Shown here: positions 32,869-41,945 of the stretch, one piece after another
Position numbering within the stretch: the first letter of the stretch is position 1
Layout of the letters: each line of letters starts with the position of its first letter
DNA from: Acidiferrobacterales bacterium
GTDB taxonomy: Bacteria; Pseudomonadota; Gammaproteobacteria; Arenicellales; JAJDZL01
Reading direction: 5' to 3'
Assembly: GCA_028820695.1 (NCBI GenBank)
Contig: JAPPIB010000042.1
Span: 1-64,000, forward strand
DNA length: 64,000 nt
The notes under the pieces: model-generated
The model's input: the letters and a program-made list of their open reading frames with translations, nothing else
Databases searched by the model: none
What the model was told of the DNA's origin: nothing
Program-made: the position numbers and the translations under genes

Positions 32869-33561
32869 TCAATTCATCCAACCGGTTATCTGAATCACGC
32901 CCGTCATGATACTGATGAGCGATTTCTCGATTTCAGGTTGGAGATTGCGTATGTTCTCCAAAATGTCGATATTTGCGACATCGAACGCTGGCATCTGTAC
33001 CATTGAGTCCTCAATCATCGCACTTTTCATGCCCGGGTGACCGATAAACCCCAGACAGTTGTCGGAAATCTGAAATAGAGCAGCTGTGTCATCGTCAAAT
33101 ACAGATAGTACGCGAGCGTCTTGCGCAATGACAGGGAAGTCTCGCATATAGGTGACAATCGGATACCTGACTGGGAGATGTCCATTAAGCGCGTCGTCGT
33201 CGACTCGTCGGGCAGTTTGCAGATCGAGTGTCAGTTCACGTGATTTGACCGTGCTGCCGGATGCGAGCGCCAGCAGTTGCGTACCGGTGCCGAAAGCCAG
33301 GATCGGGAGTTTTTCCGAAAGATAGTTCTCGATGATTTCAACCCGTTGCTCCAGCATCGGCAATTTTGGGTCGCTGACAGTCCCATATGGCGCGGCACCC
33401 AGTATGATCAAGCCGTCACTTGGAAGGCTCAGATTGTCAATCCATTTGTTGTCATGTGCCGGACGGATGTATCGAAACCGGATATTGCGCCCCTCAAGGT
33501 GATCCTCAACCAGGCCTAGATGTTCAGCATCGGTGTTCTGCAGAACTGAGATGGTTTTCAT
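32869..33561 (-). CDS. Class I glutamine-amidotransferase-like protein lacking the catalytic Cys
   Basis: A 230-residue protein with the GATase1 fold pattern: TISVLQNTDAEHLGLVEDHL, DGLIILGAAPYGTV, then ILAFGTGTQLLALASG where true amidotransferases have GxCxGxQ; the cysteine position is Gly/Thr here. CLGFIGHPGMKSAMIEDSM holds a His near the expected spot. It is probably not a glutaminase; it may bind a ligand or act on another substrate. It is co-directional with and upstream of the sHdr cluster, separated by the palindrome region, so it may be a separate unit. Confidence 0.65.
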   Translation of the reverse strand: MKTISVLQNTDAEHLGLVEDHLEGRNIRFRYIRPAHDNKWIDNLSLPSDGLIILGAAPYGTVSDPKLPMLEQRVEIIENYLSEKLPILAFGTGTQLLALASGSTVKSRELTLDLQTARRVDDDALNGHLPVRYPIVTYMRDFPVIAQDARVLSVFDDDTAALFQISDNCLGFIGHPGMKSAMIEDSMVQMPAFDVANIDILENIRNLQPEIEKSLISIMTGVIQITGWMN

Positions 33562-33739
33562 GGTTTCGACCGACCATATTGCTGTGGCAGGTTGTCGGTG
33601 GAGATCGCGTTTTGCGCCGAACTCTCCGACACCCTGATACAGACATTGAATTTAATGTAATTGATTTGATGCAAGGACATTCTTACTCGTTAGTGGGCGA
33701 GAAGTGCTTGCAGGCAACAAATGTTGTGAAATCGACATC

Positions 33740-34033
33740 ATTCGAATGATTGCCTATCGGGCTGAGACGCGTATGGTTCCGGCGACTGCCGCAGCACAGG
33801 GCAAAAAACCCAATGCAAGAAAAGCACTGCAGAAACTGTTCAATGCGGATGCCAACATCATTCCAGACCACGACCGAGGTCTACTGAAAGTGCAGATTCT
33901 TGGCCTGGGCGGCAACTGTGTGGACCGGGCCTTGAAACCGCTTCTTGATGAATTGACTGCGACCGAAACCGTGTATCCCGCAACCAGTCTGAAGCTGGTC
34001 TATGAGTTGGCGTCCGAGCAGTTTCAGACTTGA
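33740..34033 (+). pseudogene. Transposase C-terminal fragment
   Basis: About 95 residues (IRMIAYRAETRMVPATAAAQ, KKPNARKALQKLFNADANII, DELTATETVYPATSLKLVYE) resemble the extreme C-terminus of transposases that end with an AYRAET helix and an NxTETxxPGTxLRLxYEL strand. No catalytic part, upstream coding sequence or inverted repeats are visible, and no start codon has a ribosome site. Likely an old scar between the sHdr region and the outer-membrane protein gene. The family call rests on memory of this tail pattern. Confidence 0.5.
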
Positions 34034-34357
34034 AATGTTAATATCATGTGCACTGCGATATTAGCAGCAGGTCAGGTTGTCTGAAATTATAGCAAAATCA
34101 GCAATTCAACTCCAAAAGCCCGTTTTGAAAGCGTCATTTTTTTCTCACTGACTTACTGAGATAAAAAATCGCCCTGTGTGTAACGAACGCGTATTATCGT
34201 ATAATATCAAAGAAATATGGATTGTATCGGTTATCGTGCGAGAAGCGATTTCAAAGCGGTATGAAGGACTGGTACCGAGTGTTCCCAAGTAGACAATCTC
34301 CTCATCAGCACCAGACTCTTTTCCAGTCAGGTTCAGAATAAAGGTAAGAGTGCACAC
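34034..34357. other. AT-rich intergenic region
   Basis: No gene. An imperfect AT-rich inverted repeat lies at about 34134-34169 (TTTTTTCTCA facing TGAGATAAAAAA). It could act as a weak bidirectional terminator after the transposase scar or as a binding site. I see no clear promoter for the next gene. Confidence 0.35.
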
Positions 34358-35626
34358 ATGTGGTTTCGAATCGTCACCGGCTCGTTCGTCTTCGCAATTG
34401 CAGCCGTACTGGGTATTGCCATATCTTCCAAATCTGTTGCCGACGCCGGAATCGACGTTGAGTTCTTCGGCCGAATCGGTGTCGAAAGCCAGTCATTCTT
34501 GCAACATGGTGACCACCCGAATCAGCGTCGTCGCTCATATGGCGTCATTCTCGAGCCTGAATTCTACTTTGAGACTCCGGCAGGCTCAAGTTTCAGTCTC
34601 AGGCCGTTTTATCGGTATGACAGTGCGGATGAGCGGCGTCGTCACGGAGACTTGCGCGAGGCATATTTTCTATGGTTCGGGGAAGCCGGAAACGGTGAGT
34701 GGGAGTTGCGTCTGGGGATTGAGCAGATTTTTTGGGGTGTAACCGAAACGACCAATATTGTCAACATCATCAATCAGTCTGATTTGGTGGAGGATCTAAC
34801 GGAAAAGGAGAAACTGGGTCAGCCGATGGCGCATCTGACTTGGTCGGCTGACTGGGGCGTCACAGAGTTCTTTGTGCTTCCGTACCATAGAAAGCGCACG
34901 TATCCAGGCGAAAACGGACGATTCAGATCCCCACTGGTTGTCGATAATTCCGAAGCTTCGTATGAAAACTCTAAAGGCAAGCGCCATATCGATTATGCGC
35001 TGAGGTATAGTCACAATATAGGGCTGATCGATTTCGGTATAAGTGGATTTTCAGGCACGAGCCGAACACCCTTTTTGAGACCGGACATTTCAAAACCCAC
35101 GCCCAAGTTGCAGCCGTCCAAGTTGCTGCCGTATTATGGTCAAATTCGTCAGATCGGATTGGATTTGCAGGTTACGCTGGAATATTGGCTGTTGAAACTT
35201 GAGGCGATACGACGCAAGGGAGCCCGCAACTCATCCGGCGTCGAAGAGGACTACAACGCCTATATAGCTGGTGCCGAACGCACTTTTTATTCAGTATTCG
35301 GCTCAAACACCGACATTACCGCACTTGGTGAATGGGTCTATGACTCCAGAGGTCCGAGATCCACAGAGAGTCTGGATGATGATGCGTTTCTTGGCATTCG
35401 CTGGGCTTTGAACGACACCCAGGACACTGAGTTCGTAGTTGGCTATGTTGCCGACTCGAGATATGAATCAGCAACCTTGTCGGCCGAGTTCAATCGTCGA
35501 ATTTCTGACGAGTATTCGTTGGAAGTGGAACTTTTCAGTGTCGATCGGGCTGACGTGAGGGATCTGAACTTTTACCCCATCAACAAGGACAGTAACCTAA
35601 GTATCAGGCTGTATTACCACTTCTGA
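34358..35626 (+). CDS. Outer-membrane beta-barrel protein
   Basis: A 422-residue protein with a signal peptide (residues about 1-29, ending SSKSVADA) and alternating hydrophobic beta strands through to a C-terminal LSIRLYYHF, the aromatic end of outer-membrane barrels. FGRIGVESQSFLQ, YDSADERRRHGDLREAYFLW and ELRLGIEQIFWGVTETTNIV resemble porin-like proteins that carry an aligned LREAYL segment. No ligand can be deduced. It sits alone between the sHdr region and ispH. Confidence 0.65.
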   Translation: MWFRIVTGSFVFAIAAVLGIAISSKSVADAGIDVEFFGRIGVESQSFLQHGDHPNQRRRSYGVILEPEFYFETPAGSSFSLRPFYRYDSADERRRHGDLREAYFLWFGEAGNGEWELRLGIEQIFWGVTETTNIVNIINQSDLVEDLTEKEKLGQPMAHLTWSADWGVTEFFVLPYHRKRTYPGENGRFRSPLVVDNSEASYENSKGKRHIDYALRYSHNIGLIDFGISGFSGTSRTPFLRPDISKPTPKLQPSKLLPYYGQIRQIGLDLQVTLEYWLLKLEAIRRKGARNSSGVEEDYNAYIAGAERTFYSVFGSNTDITALGEWVYDSRGPRSTESLDDDAFLGIRWALNDTQDTEFVVGYVADSRYESATLSAEFNRRISDEYSLEVELFSVDRADVRDLNFYPINKDSNLSIRLYYHF

Positions 35627-35719
35627 TCTGGCATACACACTGTTCTATCCTGCTATCCCGGTGCGGTCATCCTGACTCAGGTGAGGCGCAAGTTGATTCC
35701 GTGTGCAAGATATTGTCGT

Positions 35720-36637
35720 CTATCCCAATTTCGGCAAGTTGAAATGCACATTCTCATCGATCCCATTCATTGTAGAGACTTCGGAGCTCTCGTAGTTATC
35801 GATCTTGGCAATCACTTCCTCAACCAGTTCTTCCGGAGTAGAGGCGCCAGCTGAAATGCCGACGATTTTCTTGCCCTCAAGCCATTCCAGTTTCAGATCA
35901 TCCGCTTCCTGCAGCAGATATGTGGGTGTCCCGCTGGCTCGGCTGACTTCACATAGACGATTTGAATTGGAACTGTTGGTTGCGCCGACAACCAGTACCA
36001 GATCGACCCTCTTGGCCAGTGCCCGGACCGCATTCTGACGATTCTGTGTGGCGTAGCATATGTCGTCTATGTCGGGTCCTACGATCTTCGGAAACTTGAC
36101 CTTGAGGGCATCCACCACTTCGGCTGTATCGTCGACCGATAGGGTGGTTTGCGTGATGAAAGCAACCCGCTCTGGGTTCCTTACCTCAAGTTTATCAACA
36201 TCGGAGAGGTCACTGATGAGATGGACTTTTCCGGATATCTGGCCGATGGTTCCCTGAACTTCAGGGTGGTATTCATGCCCGATAAGAATGATCTCGTAGC
36301 CTCTGGCTGCGTACCGCTGTCCTTGGCTGTGCACCTTGGTCACAAGGGGACAGGTTGCATCCACAGTTGTCAGATTCCTCTGCTTTGCATTCTGCTTGAC
36401 TTGTTTGGATACACCATGTGCGCTGAAAACTGTGAGTGATCCGTTCGGTATCTGATCCACTTCCTCGACAAATTTAACTCCCTTGTTCTTCAACTTCTCC
36501 ACCACTCTGCGGTTATGGACGATTTCATGTCGAACGTAGACCGGGGATTTGTTTTTTTCGAGAAGGGTATCAACGATGGCGATCGCACGCTCAACACCGG
36601 CACAGAATCCACGTGGTTGTGCTAGTAAAACCTGCAT
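35720..36637 (-). CDS. ispH: 4-hydroxy-3-methylbut-2-enyl diphosphate reductase
   Basis: A 305-residue IspH (LytB), the last MEP-pathway enzyme, making IPP and DMAPP with a [4Fe-4S] cluster. The three cluster cysteines are in RGFCAGVERAI, DATCPLVTKVH and GATNSSNSNRLCEV. VYVRHEIVHNRRVV and FSAHGVSKQVKQNA are substrate-pocket motifs, including the His of AHG. Upstream of it in the same orientation lie two squalene/phytoene synthase genes, so isoprenoid genes are grouped. Confidence 0.95.
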   Translation of the reverse strand: MQVLLAQPRGFCAGVERAIAIVDTLLEKNKSPVYVRHEIVHNRRVVEKLKNKGVKFVEEVDQIPNGSLTVFSAHGVSKQVKQNAKQRNLTTVDATCPLVTKVHSQGQRYAARGYEIILIGHEYHPEVQGTIGQISGKVHLISDLSDVDKLEVRNPERVAFITQTTLSVDDTAEVVDALKVKFPKIVGPDIDDICYATQNRQNAVRALAKRVDLVLVVGATNSSNSNRLCEVSRASGTPTYLLQEADDLKLEWLEGKKIVGISAGASTPEELVEEVIAKIDNYESSEVSTMNGIDENVHFNLPKLG

Positions 36638-36834
36638 TTTGTCGGCGCTCTCCTGGAAAATTCCGTACTTGACACTGTCTGCGGATTATATAGGACTATA
36701 CCGATGGGCACCCAATTGAATTGCCGGTGCCAAGTGGTTCCAACCATGCAAGACCTCAATGCTTGAGAGACTGATGTCCGGGTACCCAGCCACAGACGAA
36801 AGAATTCCGACCTGATCTGCGGGAAGCTTGCGAG

Positions 36835-37902
36835 TCATTGTTGTTCGGAGGCCGTTTGCGGTGAGTTGACCTTGGGAAGAGGCCGGGTGAGTAAAAAGAA
36901 AATTGTCCTTAACGCGACATCCGATCGTGCCAGCAGGTTCAACAGCCCGACTACGTTTCGCACGCTGGTTTTTGAAAGTGATATCTCTTCGCCCCGGTCA
37001 AAGGTTTCGCTGAAATAGACCTTTCGAAGCATCAGAGCCGAAAGCCCGAGTGATGAGACTATCTGTCGGCGGATTCGATATTCCGAGCTTGGTATTGCCA
37101 ATGCGAACCCCAGACCCTCGAGCAGGTGGTTTCGTGCGACTGCGATCAGTTTCACCAGTCCGTCGGAGAATCCCGGATTTGCCTGGCCGACTGCGAGATC
37201 ATTCAAGTCAAATCCAGATTCCAAAAACAGATCCCTCGGTAACCAGCACATCCCTTCGCGTTGGTCATCCCAAATGTCCTTGATGATGTTGGTGAGCTGC
37301 ACCCCTTTGCCACAGGATACCGACCGAACCTGCAATTGCTCTGAGCGCTTGTCAATTTCAGTCGAGTACGCGCAGAACAATTCCGCAAGCATCTCGCCAA
37401 CCACGCCTGCGACGAAGTAACAATAGCGCTCAAGCTGCGCAATATCCTTCAGGCCCTGGCTGTTTTCGTATTGCTGGAACTCGAGCATGCCGGTCGACAT
37501 GACGCGAATACAGCGTTCCAACGCCTTGCGCTGGCGAGATTCGAAACTCAAGGTGACGCGTATTACCTGCTCCGAGTTGCGCACGAGTCTGCGCACACTC
37601 TCCGGGGTGGTCGGTCCGAGTTGCGCGGCGAGTCGGCCGGCGAATGGCCCGGCCGGCTTCTCAGCGGCGACGATAGCCGCGAACTGATGGAGATAGTTCT
37701 CTTTGTCAGCCAGCGCCATGTCGGGGTCATCTTCGATGCTGTCGGCGATTCTGCAAAGCAGATAGCCATTGGTAACTGCATGCCGAAGTTGCGGGGGCAA
37801 AAGTGGAATGGTCATCGCATAGGTTTGGGAAACCTGTTGCAGAATCTCGGTCTGGAAAGCAAGATCGGCATCTGACCGAGTCGTTGTACCGGTGGTGCTC
37901 AT
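36835..37902 (-). CDS. Squalene/phytoene synthase family protein (squalene-synthase type), paralog 1
   Basis: A 355-residue head-to-head prenyl synthase close to Methylococcus- and eukaryote-like squalene synthases. Both aspartate-rich motifs are present: CRIADSIEDDPDMA (about residues 51-64) and NIIKDIWDDQREGMCWLPRD (about 205-225). YCYFVAGVVGEMLAELF is the typical mid-helix. The reaction would be farnesyl-PP condensation to squalene or presqualene. It is 57 bp downstream of a clear paralog, suggesting duplication and division of labour. Confidence 0.85.
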   Translation of the reverse strand: MSTTGTTTRSDADLAFQTEILQQVSQTYAMTIPLLPPQLRHAVTNGYLLCRIADSIEDDPDMALADKENYLHQFAAIVAAEKPAGPFAGRLAAQLGPTTPESVRRLVRNSEQVIRVTLSFESRQRKALERCIRVMSTGMLEFQQYENSQGLKDIAQLERYCYFVAGVVGEMLAELFCAYSTEIDKRSEQLQVRSVSCGKGVQLTNIIKDIWDDQREGMCWLPRDLFLESGFDLNDLAVGQANPGFSDGLVKLIAVARNHLLEGLGFALAIPSSEYRIRRQIVSSLGLSALMLRKVYFSETFDRGEEISLSKTSVRNVVGLLNLLARSDVALRTIFFLLTRPLPKVNSPQTASEQQ

Positions 37903-37959
37903 TGAAGTGATTGGCGCAAATTCAGTCGTTCAGCCGCACTCATGATTCGTCGACAGATG

Positions 37960-39069
37960 TCATTCGAAATCCTGCCGATATCGGCTCAGCCCGGCAATCG
38001 ATGAGAGTCCGCCTTCCGGTTCGGCGATTGGCAAGTCGCGCCTGAGGTAATTGAAAATCATCTCAAGCATGCCGTTGAATCGGGAAAAGACGCTGGTCAA
38101 TACGATAATCGTGCGCACGGTACTGCGGGAGATCTTGACTTGCTCACCGCTGGTGAAATCAGGTTGAGCATAGATTTTCCGCAGTGTCGCTATGGCCATT
38201 CCAGCAGCCCACAGGCAGTATCGCCGATAACCGGCTTGGTGCGAAGGAATGAGCTGAATGTAGTGTTGGGCATTCAGAAGATGCCAATTGCTCAATGCGA
38301 TCAGTTGCGACATACCGTCGGCAAATCCCTGATGTACCTGGCTGTCCCTGTTATCCAGATTCTGCAAATCAACACCATGCGCCAAAAACAAATCACGCGG
38401 CAGCCAGCAGACGCTGCGGGAGCGATCTTCCCAGATATCCTTGAGGATGTTGACCATCTGAAGTCCGAGACCGAACGACAAGCCCAGCGGCAGCAACTGC
38501 TCGCGATTGCGGTGAATCTCATCAGAATGATCGCACATGAGTTCGGTCAGGGTTTCCCCGACAATCCCCGCGACACTATAGCAATACCGGTTATAGCTGG
38601 ATATATCGGCGAGTCCTTCGACTGTGGCATTGCGCTGAAATTCAACCATACCTCTTGACATGATGGAAACACAGCGCTCAAGTATCGCTTGTTGCTCCGG
38701 ACTGAACTGGCGCTTGATGCGAATCACCGCGGAAGTGCAGGCGACCAGTTCTTTCTCGCTGTCCAGCATCGATTCGGACAACAGATCACTCAGTTCACTT
38801 GCAAACCACTCATCATCAGTCTGTTCCGTCACAATCGAGACGAATCGTCCGGCAAAAAAGTCTTTTTGCTCGATTGACAATTCCGGATCGTCTTCTATCG
38901 TATCGTTGATTCGGCACAGCAGATAGGCATTGGCGAACAGTGCCTGCAGCGGTCGCGGCAACTGCGGTGTGGTTAGAGCGAATGTTCTTGCGACTCCAGA
39001 CAATAATTTGTGCTGAAATTGTAAGTCGTCATCTGAAATCAAACTCTGGTTTGTTCGGTTACGAGCCAT
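37960..39069 (-). CDS. Squalene/phytoene synthase family protein (squalene-synthase type), paralog 2
   Basis: About 369 residues and the same domain layout as the downstream gene: TFALTTPQLPRPLQALFANA, CRINDTIEDDPELS, YCYSVAGIVGETLTELMC and NILKDIWEDRSRSVCWLPRD. Both Asp-rich motifs are intact, so both copies could be active. I use the ATG at 39069 (MARNRTNQS); the open frame extends further to 39237 but with unlikely sequence. Whether the products are squalene for hopanoids or sterols, or the two enzymes make different C30 lipids, is unknown. Confidence 0.83.
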   Translation of the reverse strand: MARNRTNQSLISDDDLQFQHKLLSGVARTFALTTPQLPRPLQALFANAYLLCRINDTIEDDPELSIEQKDFFAGRFVSIVTEQTDDEWFASELSDLLSESMLDSEKELVACTSAVIRIKRQFSPEQQAILERCVSIMSRGMVEFQRNATVEGLADISSYNRYCYSVAGIVGETLTELMCDHSDEIHRNREQLLPLGLSFGLGLQMVNILKDIWEDRSRSVCWLPRDLFLAHGVDLQNLDNRDSQVHQGFADGMSQLIALSNWHLLNAQHYIQLIPSHQAGYRRYCLWAAGMAIATLRKIYAQPDFTSGEQVKISRSTVRTIIVLTSVFSRFNGMLEMIFNYLRRDLPIAEPEGGLSSIAGLSRYRQDFE

Positions 39070-39377
39070 CGGATAACAGTGGATACAGTATGGACCGTTC
39101 TGTGAATTATAAGGTGAACCTGTACATGAATTGCGTTCTGGGATCACTGACTTGTTCCATAACGTCTCGACGGTACAATGCCTGGAGTTTACAGTCAGTC
39201 GGGCGCAATACATTCCCCGAATCAGCGACCGGTTCATGCCAATGTCAGTCTGCGCGTCAATTGGACGATGTTGGGAATGCGAAGTGAACTTTCTGATTCA
39301 GCACGGAGCAGATTTTTAATATACTATCGCACTTACCACAATTGATTCACTCAACTGAATGACGCGTGCATGAAATG

Positions 39378-39405
39378 TTGATGAAGCATGTGCTAAATTT
39401 ATATC
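39378..39405 (+). promoter_or_regulatory. Promoter candidate for the sox operon
   Basis: TTGATG (39378-39383), 16 bp, TATATC (39400-39405): four of six matches in each hexamer. It lies 28 bp before soxX. I see no palindromic SoxR-type operator here comparable to the one before dsrE3. Confidence 0.35.
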
Positions 39406-39433
39406 AGTAACGAAGAGTCCAGGACTATTCAAT

Positions 39434-39799
39434 ATGAAGAAAATTCTAATCAGTCTGATTTCACTCATTGCCATTGCGGTGGTTCCGGCACTGAGTTTCA
39501 GTCCGGTTTATGCCGATTCCATGCAAGACCTGATTGCGGAAGGTAAGGAACTGTCGTTCAACCGACAGAAAGGCAACTGTCTGTCGTGTCACATCATTGA
39601 GGACGGTCTGATGCCCGGCACCCATGGTCCGCCATTGATTTTCATGCAGAGACGGTTTCCTGACAAAGGGAAGCTCAGGGCTCGGATCTACGATCCGACT
39701 GCGGCCAATCCGAATACGATGATGCCGCCGTTCGGACTTCATGGGATATTGACGGACAGTGAAATCGACGCAATTACAGAGTATATCTTTACGTTATAA
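39434..39799 (+). CDS. soxX: SoxX, sulfur-oxidation c-type cytochrome
   Basis: A 121-residue periplasmic monoheme cytochrome c. Signal peptide about 1-27 (ISLIALIAIAV-like core ending VYADS). The heme motif is CLSCHIIEDG (about residues 55-59) and the axial methionine is probably in NTMMPPFGLHGIL. It pairs with SoxA to oxidatively join thiosulfate to SoxY. First gene of soxXYZAKB. Confidence 0.93.
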   Translation: MKKILISLISLIAIAVVPALSFSPVYADSMQDLIAEGKELSFNRQKGNCLSCHIIEDGLMPGTHGPPLIFMQRRFPDKGKLRARIYDPTAANPNTMMPPFGLHGILTDSEIDAITEYIFTL

Positions 39800-39812
39800 G
39801 AGAGGGATTCTG

Positions 39813-40289
39813 ATGAAAACGCTTGAAAAACAAAGACGCAAGGTGCTCAAAGGTGCTCTCGCAACCAGTCTGGTGGCACTTGCGGCATCTTGGGGCATGC
39901 TTGGCAGTCGTGCATTTGCTGCCCGACCCCAAATGGCATTCGATGCCGATGATCTCGGCGGTACGCTCAAGGCACTGTTCGGAGAAGATGCCATTGAGGA
40001 CAGTGGCGACATCATCGTCAAGGGGCCTGAAATCGCAGAAAACGGCGCGGTTGTTCCTATCAAGGTGACCGCCAAAATGAATGATGTGCAATCCATCGCC
40101 ATCCTCGTGCCGGAAAATCCCGCACCCATGGTGGCATCGTTTGACTTGGACGCGGGAATTGTTCCCGAAGTGTCGGTACGCATCAAGATGGGCAAGACAT
40201 CTGACGTGATAGCACTGGTGCGATCGAACGGAAAGGTCTATCGAGGCGCCAAGGAAGTCAAAGTAACCATCGGCGGTTGCGGCGGCTGA
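39813..40289 (+). CDS. soxY: SoxY, sulfur-carrier subunit
   Basis: 158 residues. A twin-arginine-like leader (MKTLEKQRRKVLKGALATS, then AASWGMLGSRAFA) precedes the immunoglobulin-like SoxY fold. The chain ends in GGCGG, the mobile C-terminal arm whose Cys carries the sulfur substrate. The ATG at 39813 has AGAGGG upstream; the open frame to 39759 overlaps soxX and is ignored. Works as a SoxYZ heterodimer. Confidence 0.95.
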   Translation: MKTLEKQRRKVLKGALATSLVALAASWGMLGSRAFAARPQMAFDADDLGGTLKALFGEDAIEDSGDIIVKGPEIAENGAVVPIKVTAKMNDVQSIAILVPENPAPMVASFDLDAGIVPEVSVRIKMGKTSDVIALVRSNGKVYRGAKEVKVTIGGCGG

Positions 40290-40313
40290 TCCGATACAGA
40301 GAGGTATTGAATC

Positions 40314-40625
40314 ATGACTATGAAATCAAAAGTTAAATTGACCAGCGAAGGCAGCGTGCATGTCAAATTGCTGATCAAGCATCCCATGGAAACCGGTCAG
40401 CGCAAGGACCGAAAGACCGGCGAACCGATACCTGCCCATTTCGTCGAGGTGGTTACCTGCGAATGGCAGGGTAAGGAGATGATCCGCGCACATTGGGGTC
40501 CGGCCATCTCTAAAAATCCGTATTTGTCATTCAAGATTATGGGACCACAGGCAGGTGATATGCTGACCTTGCGTTGGTTGGACAATCAAGGCGAGTCCGG
40601 CGAACAGCAGGCTCAGGTAAGCTGA
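40314..40625 (+). CDS. soxZ: SoxZ, sulfur-carrier partner subunit
   Basis: A 103-residue SoxZ with no signal peptide; it is exported with SoxY. Signature parts are VHVKLLIKHPMETGQRKDRK, AHFVEVVTCEWQGKEMIRAH and GPAISKNPYLSFKIMG. GAGAGGTATTG precedes the start. It follows soxY by 24 bp. Confidence 0.95.
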   Translation: MTMKSKVKLTSEGSVHVKLLIKHPMETGQRKDRKTGEPIPAHFVEVVTCEWQGKEMIRAHWGPAISKNPYLSFKIMGPQAGDMLTLRWLDNQGESGEQQAQVS

Positions 40626-40664
40626 CTGGTCTGCAACTAGAAATCGAATTTTGGAGAAAGCTCT

Positions 40665-41501
40665 ATGAAAAGATGTTTGCTATCCCTGTTGGCCATCACG
40701 CTGACGGCGGGAATGTCGTCATTTGTGCAGGCGGCTCCTGAAGAAGATCGGCTGGCATTCGAGAACTATTTTTTAACCAAGTTTCCGGATACACCCAAGG
40801 AAGACTTCGTCAACGGTATTTACTCAATCGATCCCGTCGCGCGCGATCAATGGATTGACCTTGAGGAATTTCCACCGTATGAACTGGCTCTTGAACTGGG
40901 ACAAACCCTCTTCGAAACGCCGTTCGCCAATGGCAAGACGTATGGCGACTGTTTCGAGAACGGTGGTATCGGAATCCGGCAGAATTACCCTTATTTTGAT
41001 ACCGAAGTGGGCCAGGTTGTGACAATTGAACTCGCAATCAATCAGTGTCGCGAGGCGAACGGTGAAAAACCACTCAAGTACAAGTCTGGACCCATTGCGG
41101 CGGTTTCTGCATATATGGCGTTCACGTCCAGAGGAAATACAATCAATGTGGTGATACCGGACGATCCGCGCGCGATTGCAGCCTATGAGGAAGGCAAGCA
41201 GTTTTACTACACCAAAAGAGGCCAGTTGAACTTTTCGTGCTCTGACTGTCATATCGGAGGTTCGGGCGGCTTCATTCGAACTGAAATGTTGAGCCCATCT
41301 CTGGGACATATCAGTCACTGGCCTGTTTACCGACTGAAGTGGGGGGCGATCGGTACCCTGCATCGTCGATTCAGTGGCTGCAATCAGCAGGTGCGGGCGA
41401 AAGCATTCAAGCCACAGGGTCAGGAGTATCGAAACCTGGAATATTTCCTGAGTTACATGAGTAACGGATTGACATTCAACGGACCGGGTGTCCGCCGCTG
41501 A
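40665..41501 (+). CDS. soxA: SoxA, sulfur-oxidation c-type cytochrome
   Basis: A 278-residue SoxA with signal peptide (about 1-23, ending FVQAAPE). It has one CxxCH heme motif, FSCSDCHIGGSGG (about residues 189-193), and the downstream cysteine in RRFSGCNQQVRAKAF, the likely persulfide heme ligand. The N-terminal heme motif of two-heme SoxA is absent; only a Cys (GDCFENGG) remains there. This matches the monoheme SoxA type usually accompanied by SoxK, which indeed follows. Confidence 0.93.
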   Translation: MKRCLLSLLAITLTAGMSSFVQAAPEEDRLAFENYFLTKFPDTPKEDFVNGIYSIDPVARDQWIDLEEFPPYELALELGQTLFETPFANGKTYGDCFENGGIGIRQNYPYFDTEVGQVVTIELAINQCREANGEKPLKYKSGPIAAVSAYMAFTSRGNTINVVIPDDPRAIAAYEEGKQFYYTKRGQLNFSCSDCHIGGSGGFIRTEMLSPSLGHISHWPVYRLKWGAIGTLHRRFSGCNQQVRAKAFKPQGQEYRNLEYFLSYMSNGLTFNGPGVRR

Positions 41502-41521
41502 ACCTGAGGGACGAAACGATA

Positions 41522-41836
41522 ATGAAAAAATTGCTTTTTATATTTGTTGCGACTATCGCACTGGCAACCGGGACAGCGGCAACTGCAGACCAAGCCAGTA
41601 TCGAACAGTTCAACATGGCATTTTCTGAAGCCAATGAACTGAGAAAAGCGGCTGGACAAGCGGCTCATGAGTGGCGGGATACCGCCAAACTTCTGAGGTC
41701 GGCCCAAGCTGCTGCGGAACAGGGAGATCTGGAAAAAGCGATGATGCTTGTCGCCGAAGCCAGGTTCCAAAGTGTAGCTGCAGTCGCTCAGGCTGAGCGC
41801 GAGCAACGCCTTTGGGAAGGCCGGGTTGTCAGGTAA
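41522..41836 (+). CDS. soxK: SoxK, SoxAX-binding protein
   Basis: A 104-residue exported helical protein: signal peptide about 1-22 (LLFIFVATIALATGTAATA) and a coiled-coil mature part (FNMAFSEANELRKAAGQAAH, LLRSAQAAAEQGDLEKAMML). Size, position between soxA and soxB and composition match SoxK/SAXB, which holds SoxAX together and raises activity in Chromatiales-type systems. Confidence 0.85.
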   Translation: MKKLLFIFVATIALATGTAATADQASIEQFNMAFSEANELRKAAGQAAHEWRDTAKLLRSAQAAAEQGDLEKAMMLVAEARFQSVAAVAQAEREQRLWEGRVVR

Positions 41837-41945
41837 CACATATACTGTTCCAGAGTCCTTACCAGGAGAAGTGATACCACCGGTCAACCTATCGCACCAC
41901 CTGCGACCGTGTCCCGGACGTGCGCCGGGAAGGAGGCAATAGATC

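Noticed and set aside
34134-34169. Terminator after the transposase scar
   Set aside because: The AT-rich inverted repeat has a weak short stem and is imperfect; not strong enough to list as a terminator.
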